A DNA stretch of 6,877 nt from JBDIAR01 sp039812545. GTDB lineage: Bacteria > Actinomycetota > Actinomycetes > Actinomycetales > Dermatophilaceae. Each line of letters starts with the position of its first letter. The first letter of the stretch is position 1. This document shows positions 6,099 through 6,877 of this stretch, in pieces. The notes beneath the pieces are model-generated. The model saw nothing but the letters and a program-made list of their open reading frames with translations, had not been told where the DNA came from and made no database searches. Where the stretch lies: contig JBDIAR010000172.1 in the NCBI GenBank assembly GCA_039812545.1, forward strand, positions 1 to 6,877. Direction: 5' to 3'. Position numbers and translations under genes: made by a program.

Positions 6099-6877
6099 AT
6101 GCCCGCCGCATCAGCCCGCAGCACCCCGGATCCAGCTCCCGATCGCACGGGATGGGCCACCGTCGTCCTCGTGGCGCTCACCGCGGTGTGGGGTTCGACC
6201 TTCTTCCTGATCCGTGACCTGGTCCGCACGGTGCCCTCGGCGGACTTCCTCGGCGTGCGCTTCACCATTGCGGCGCTGATCATGGCCGCGGTGTTCCGGC
6301 GCCAGGTCGCCGCGCTGGATCGCACCGACGTGCGCCGCGGCCTGGTCGTCGGGGGCCTCTACGGCGGCGCGCAACTGCTGCAGACGGTGGGCCTGGAGCA
6401 TACGAGCGCCTCGGTGTCGGGGTTCATCACCGGCATGTACGTCGTGTTGACCCCGGTCTTCTCCGCGCTCTTGCTGCGCGAACGCATCTCCGGACCGGCC
6501 TGGGGCGCGGTCGCGCTCGCCACCGGGGGCCTGGCCCTGCTGTCGCTCAACGGGCTGTCCGTCGGCCGTGGCGAGTTGCTCACGCTCGGCTGCGCCGCCA
6601 TGTATGCCGTGCAGATCATGATGCTCGGCCGCTGGTCGGTGCCGGAGAAGGTCATCGGGTTGTCGTGCCTGCAGGTGTTCGTCATCGCGGCCTGTTGTGA
6701 CGTGGCCGCGCTGAGCGACGGCCTGACCCTGCCGTCGGGGTTCGGGCAGTGGAGCGCGCTGTTGTACATGGCGATCGTCGCCGGCATCGGGGCGCTGCTC
6801 GGGCAGACCTGGGCGCAGGCGCATCTGTCGGCGACCCGGGCCGCGATCGTGATGACGCTGGAACCGGTGTTCGCCGC
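6099..6877 (+). CDS. EamA/DMT-family transporter, 3' end outside the window
   Basis: The ATG at 6099 opens a frame with no stop to the window end: 259 codons of an expected 290-320. It is a drug/metabolite-superfamily permease of the inner membrane, normally ten helices in two EamA repeats. Markers are AVWGSTFFLIRD (29-40), VRFTIAALIMAAV (53-65), a stretch at 98-127 with GLEHTSASVSGFITGMYVV then LTPVFSALLLRE, and VMTLEPVFA (251-259), the start of the second repeat's equivalent motif. The first repeat spans roughly 20-150 and the second begins near 157. The start lies 3 nt after the kinase stop and has no Shine-Dalgarno, so translation is probably coupled and the two genes probably co-transcribed. 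The substrate cannot be predicted: family members export amino acids, metabolites or drugs. Confidence 0.88.
   Translation, partial: MPAASARSTPDPAPDRTGWATVVLVALTAVWGSTFFLIRDLVRTVPSADFLGVRFTIAALIMAAVFRRQVAALDRTDVRRGLVVGGLYGGAQLLQTVGLEHTSASVSGFITGMYVVLTPVFSALLLRERISGPAWGAVALATGGLALLSLNGLSVGRGELLTLGCAAMYAVQIMMLGRWSVPEKVIGLSCLQVFVIAACCDVAALSDGLTLPSGFGQWSALLYMAIVAGIGALLGQTWAQAHLSATRAAIVMTLEPVFA

Larger units (their letters stand above)
120..6608. repeat. dispersed 7-mer word GTATGCC / GGCATAC, 14 copies
   Basis: GTATGCC begins at 281, 971, 3120, 3532, 4655, 5510 and 6602. GGCATAC begins at 120, 1378, 2067, 5100, 5118, 5154 and 5600. The 6-mer core occurs twice more (3449 and 6398). Most copies extend to GTATGCCG. 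Two lie in non-coding DNA; the other twelve use several frames: TAT-GCC in six, GGC-ATA in four, and one each with ATG-CC and GCA-TAC. At 70% GC with independent bases I estimate under one copy in both orientations together. Function unknown. Confidence 0.85.

Overview
The window comes from a high-GC actinomycete (roughly 70% GC by eye). Codons end mostly in G or C, several starts are GTG, and two genes look leaderless. The gene set metF-like, idsA-type prenyl synthase, Rv2175c-type regulator and pknL-type kinase matches the Mycobacterium tuberculosis order Rv2172c, Rv2173, Rv2175c, Rv2176. The mannosyltransferase mptA (Rv2174 there) is absent, and the kinase carries PASTA domains that the M. 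tuberculosis PknL lacks. This points to an actinomycete outside Mycobacterium, possibly outside the mycolate group; the family cannot be fixed from the window.

Layout. Positions 1-221 are non-coding, with two different 16-bp-period tandem repeats. A DUF4126 membrane protein (222-842, +) is convergent with an unusual MetF-GNAT fusion (918-2384, -), and a strong hairpin lies between them. A 55-bp divergent promoter region, built on an inverted repeat whose arms each hold a TAGGCT -10 box, separates the fusion from a polyprenyl/geranylgeranyl diphosphate synthase (2440-3525, +). The synthase converges, 16 bp apart, on an Rv2175c-like DNA-binding protein (3542-3949, -). That gene is divergent from a PknL/PkaF-type Ser/Thr kinase with four PASTA repeats (4053-6095, +). 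An EamA-family transporter starts 3 bp after the kinase stop and runs off the window end (6099-6877, +).

How they may work together. The best supported link is kinase and regulator: in M. tuberculosis Rv2175c is a DNA-binding substrate of PknL, and here the two genes are divergent neighbours sharing a 103-bp control region with a palindrome. The fusion serves one-carbon/methionine metabolism, with an unknown acetyltransferase partner activity. The prenyl synthase serves isoprenoid or lipid-carrier supply. The transporter is probably translated by coupling to the kinase.

The most unusual signal is not a gene. The 7-mer GTATGCC (or GGCATAC) occurs 14 times, 7 in each orientation, where about one is expected by chance. 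It lies in coding DNA in several reading frames, in non-coding DNA, and in rare ATA-containing codon contexts. This looks like a DNA-level word rather than codon preference.
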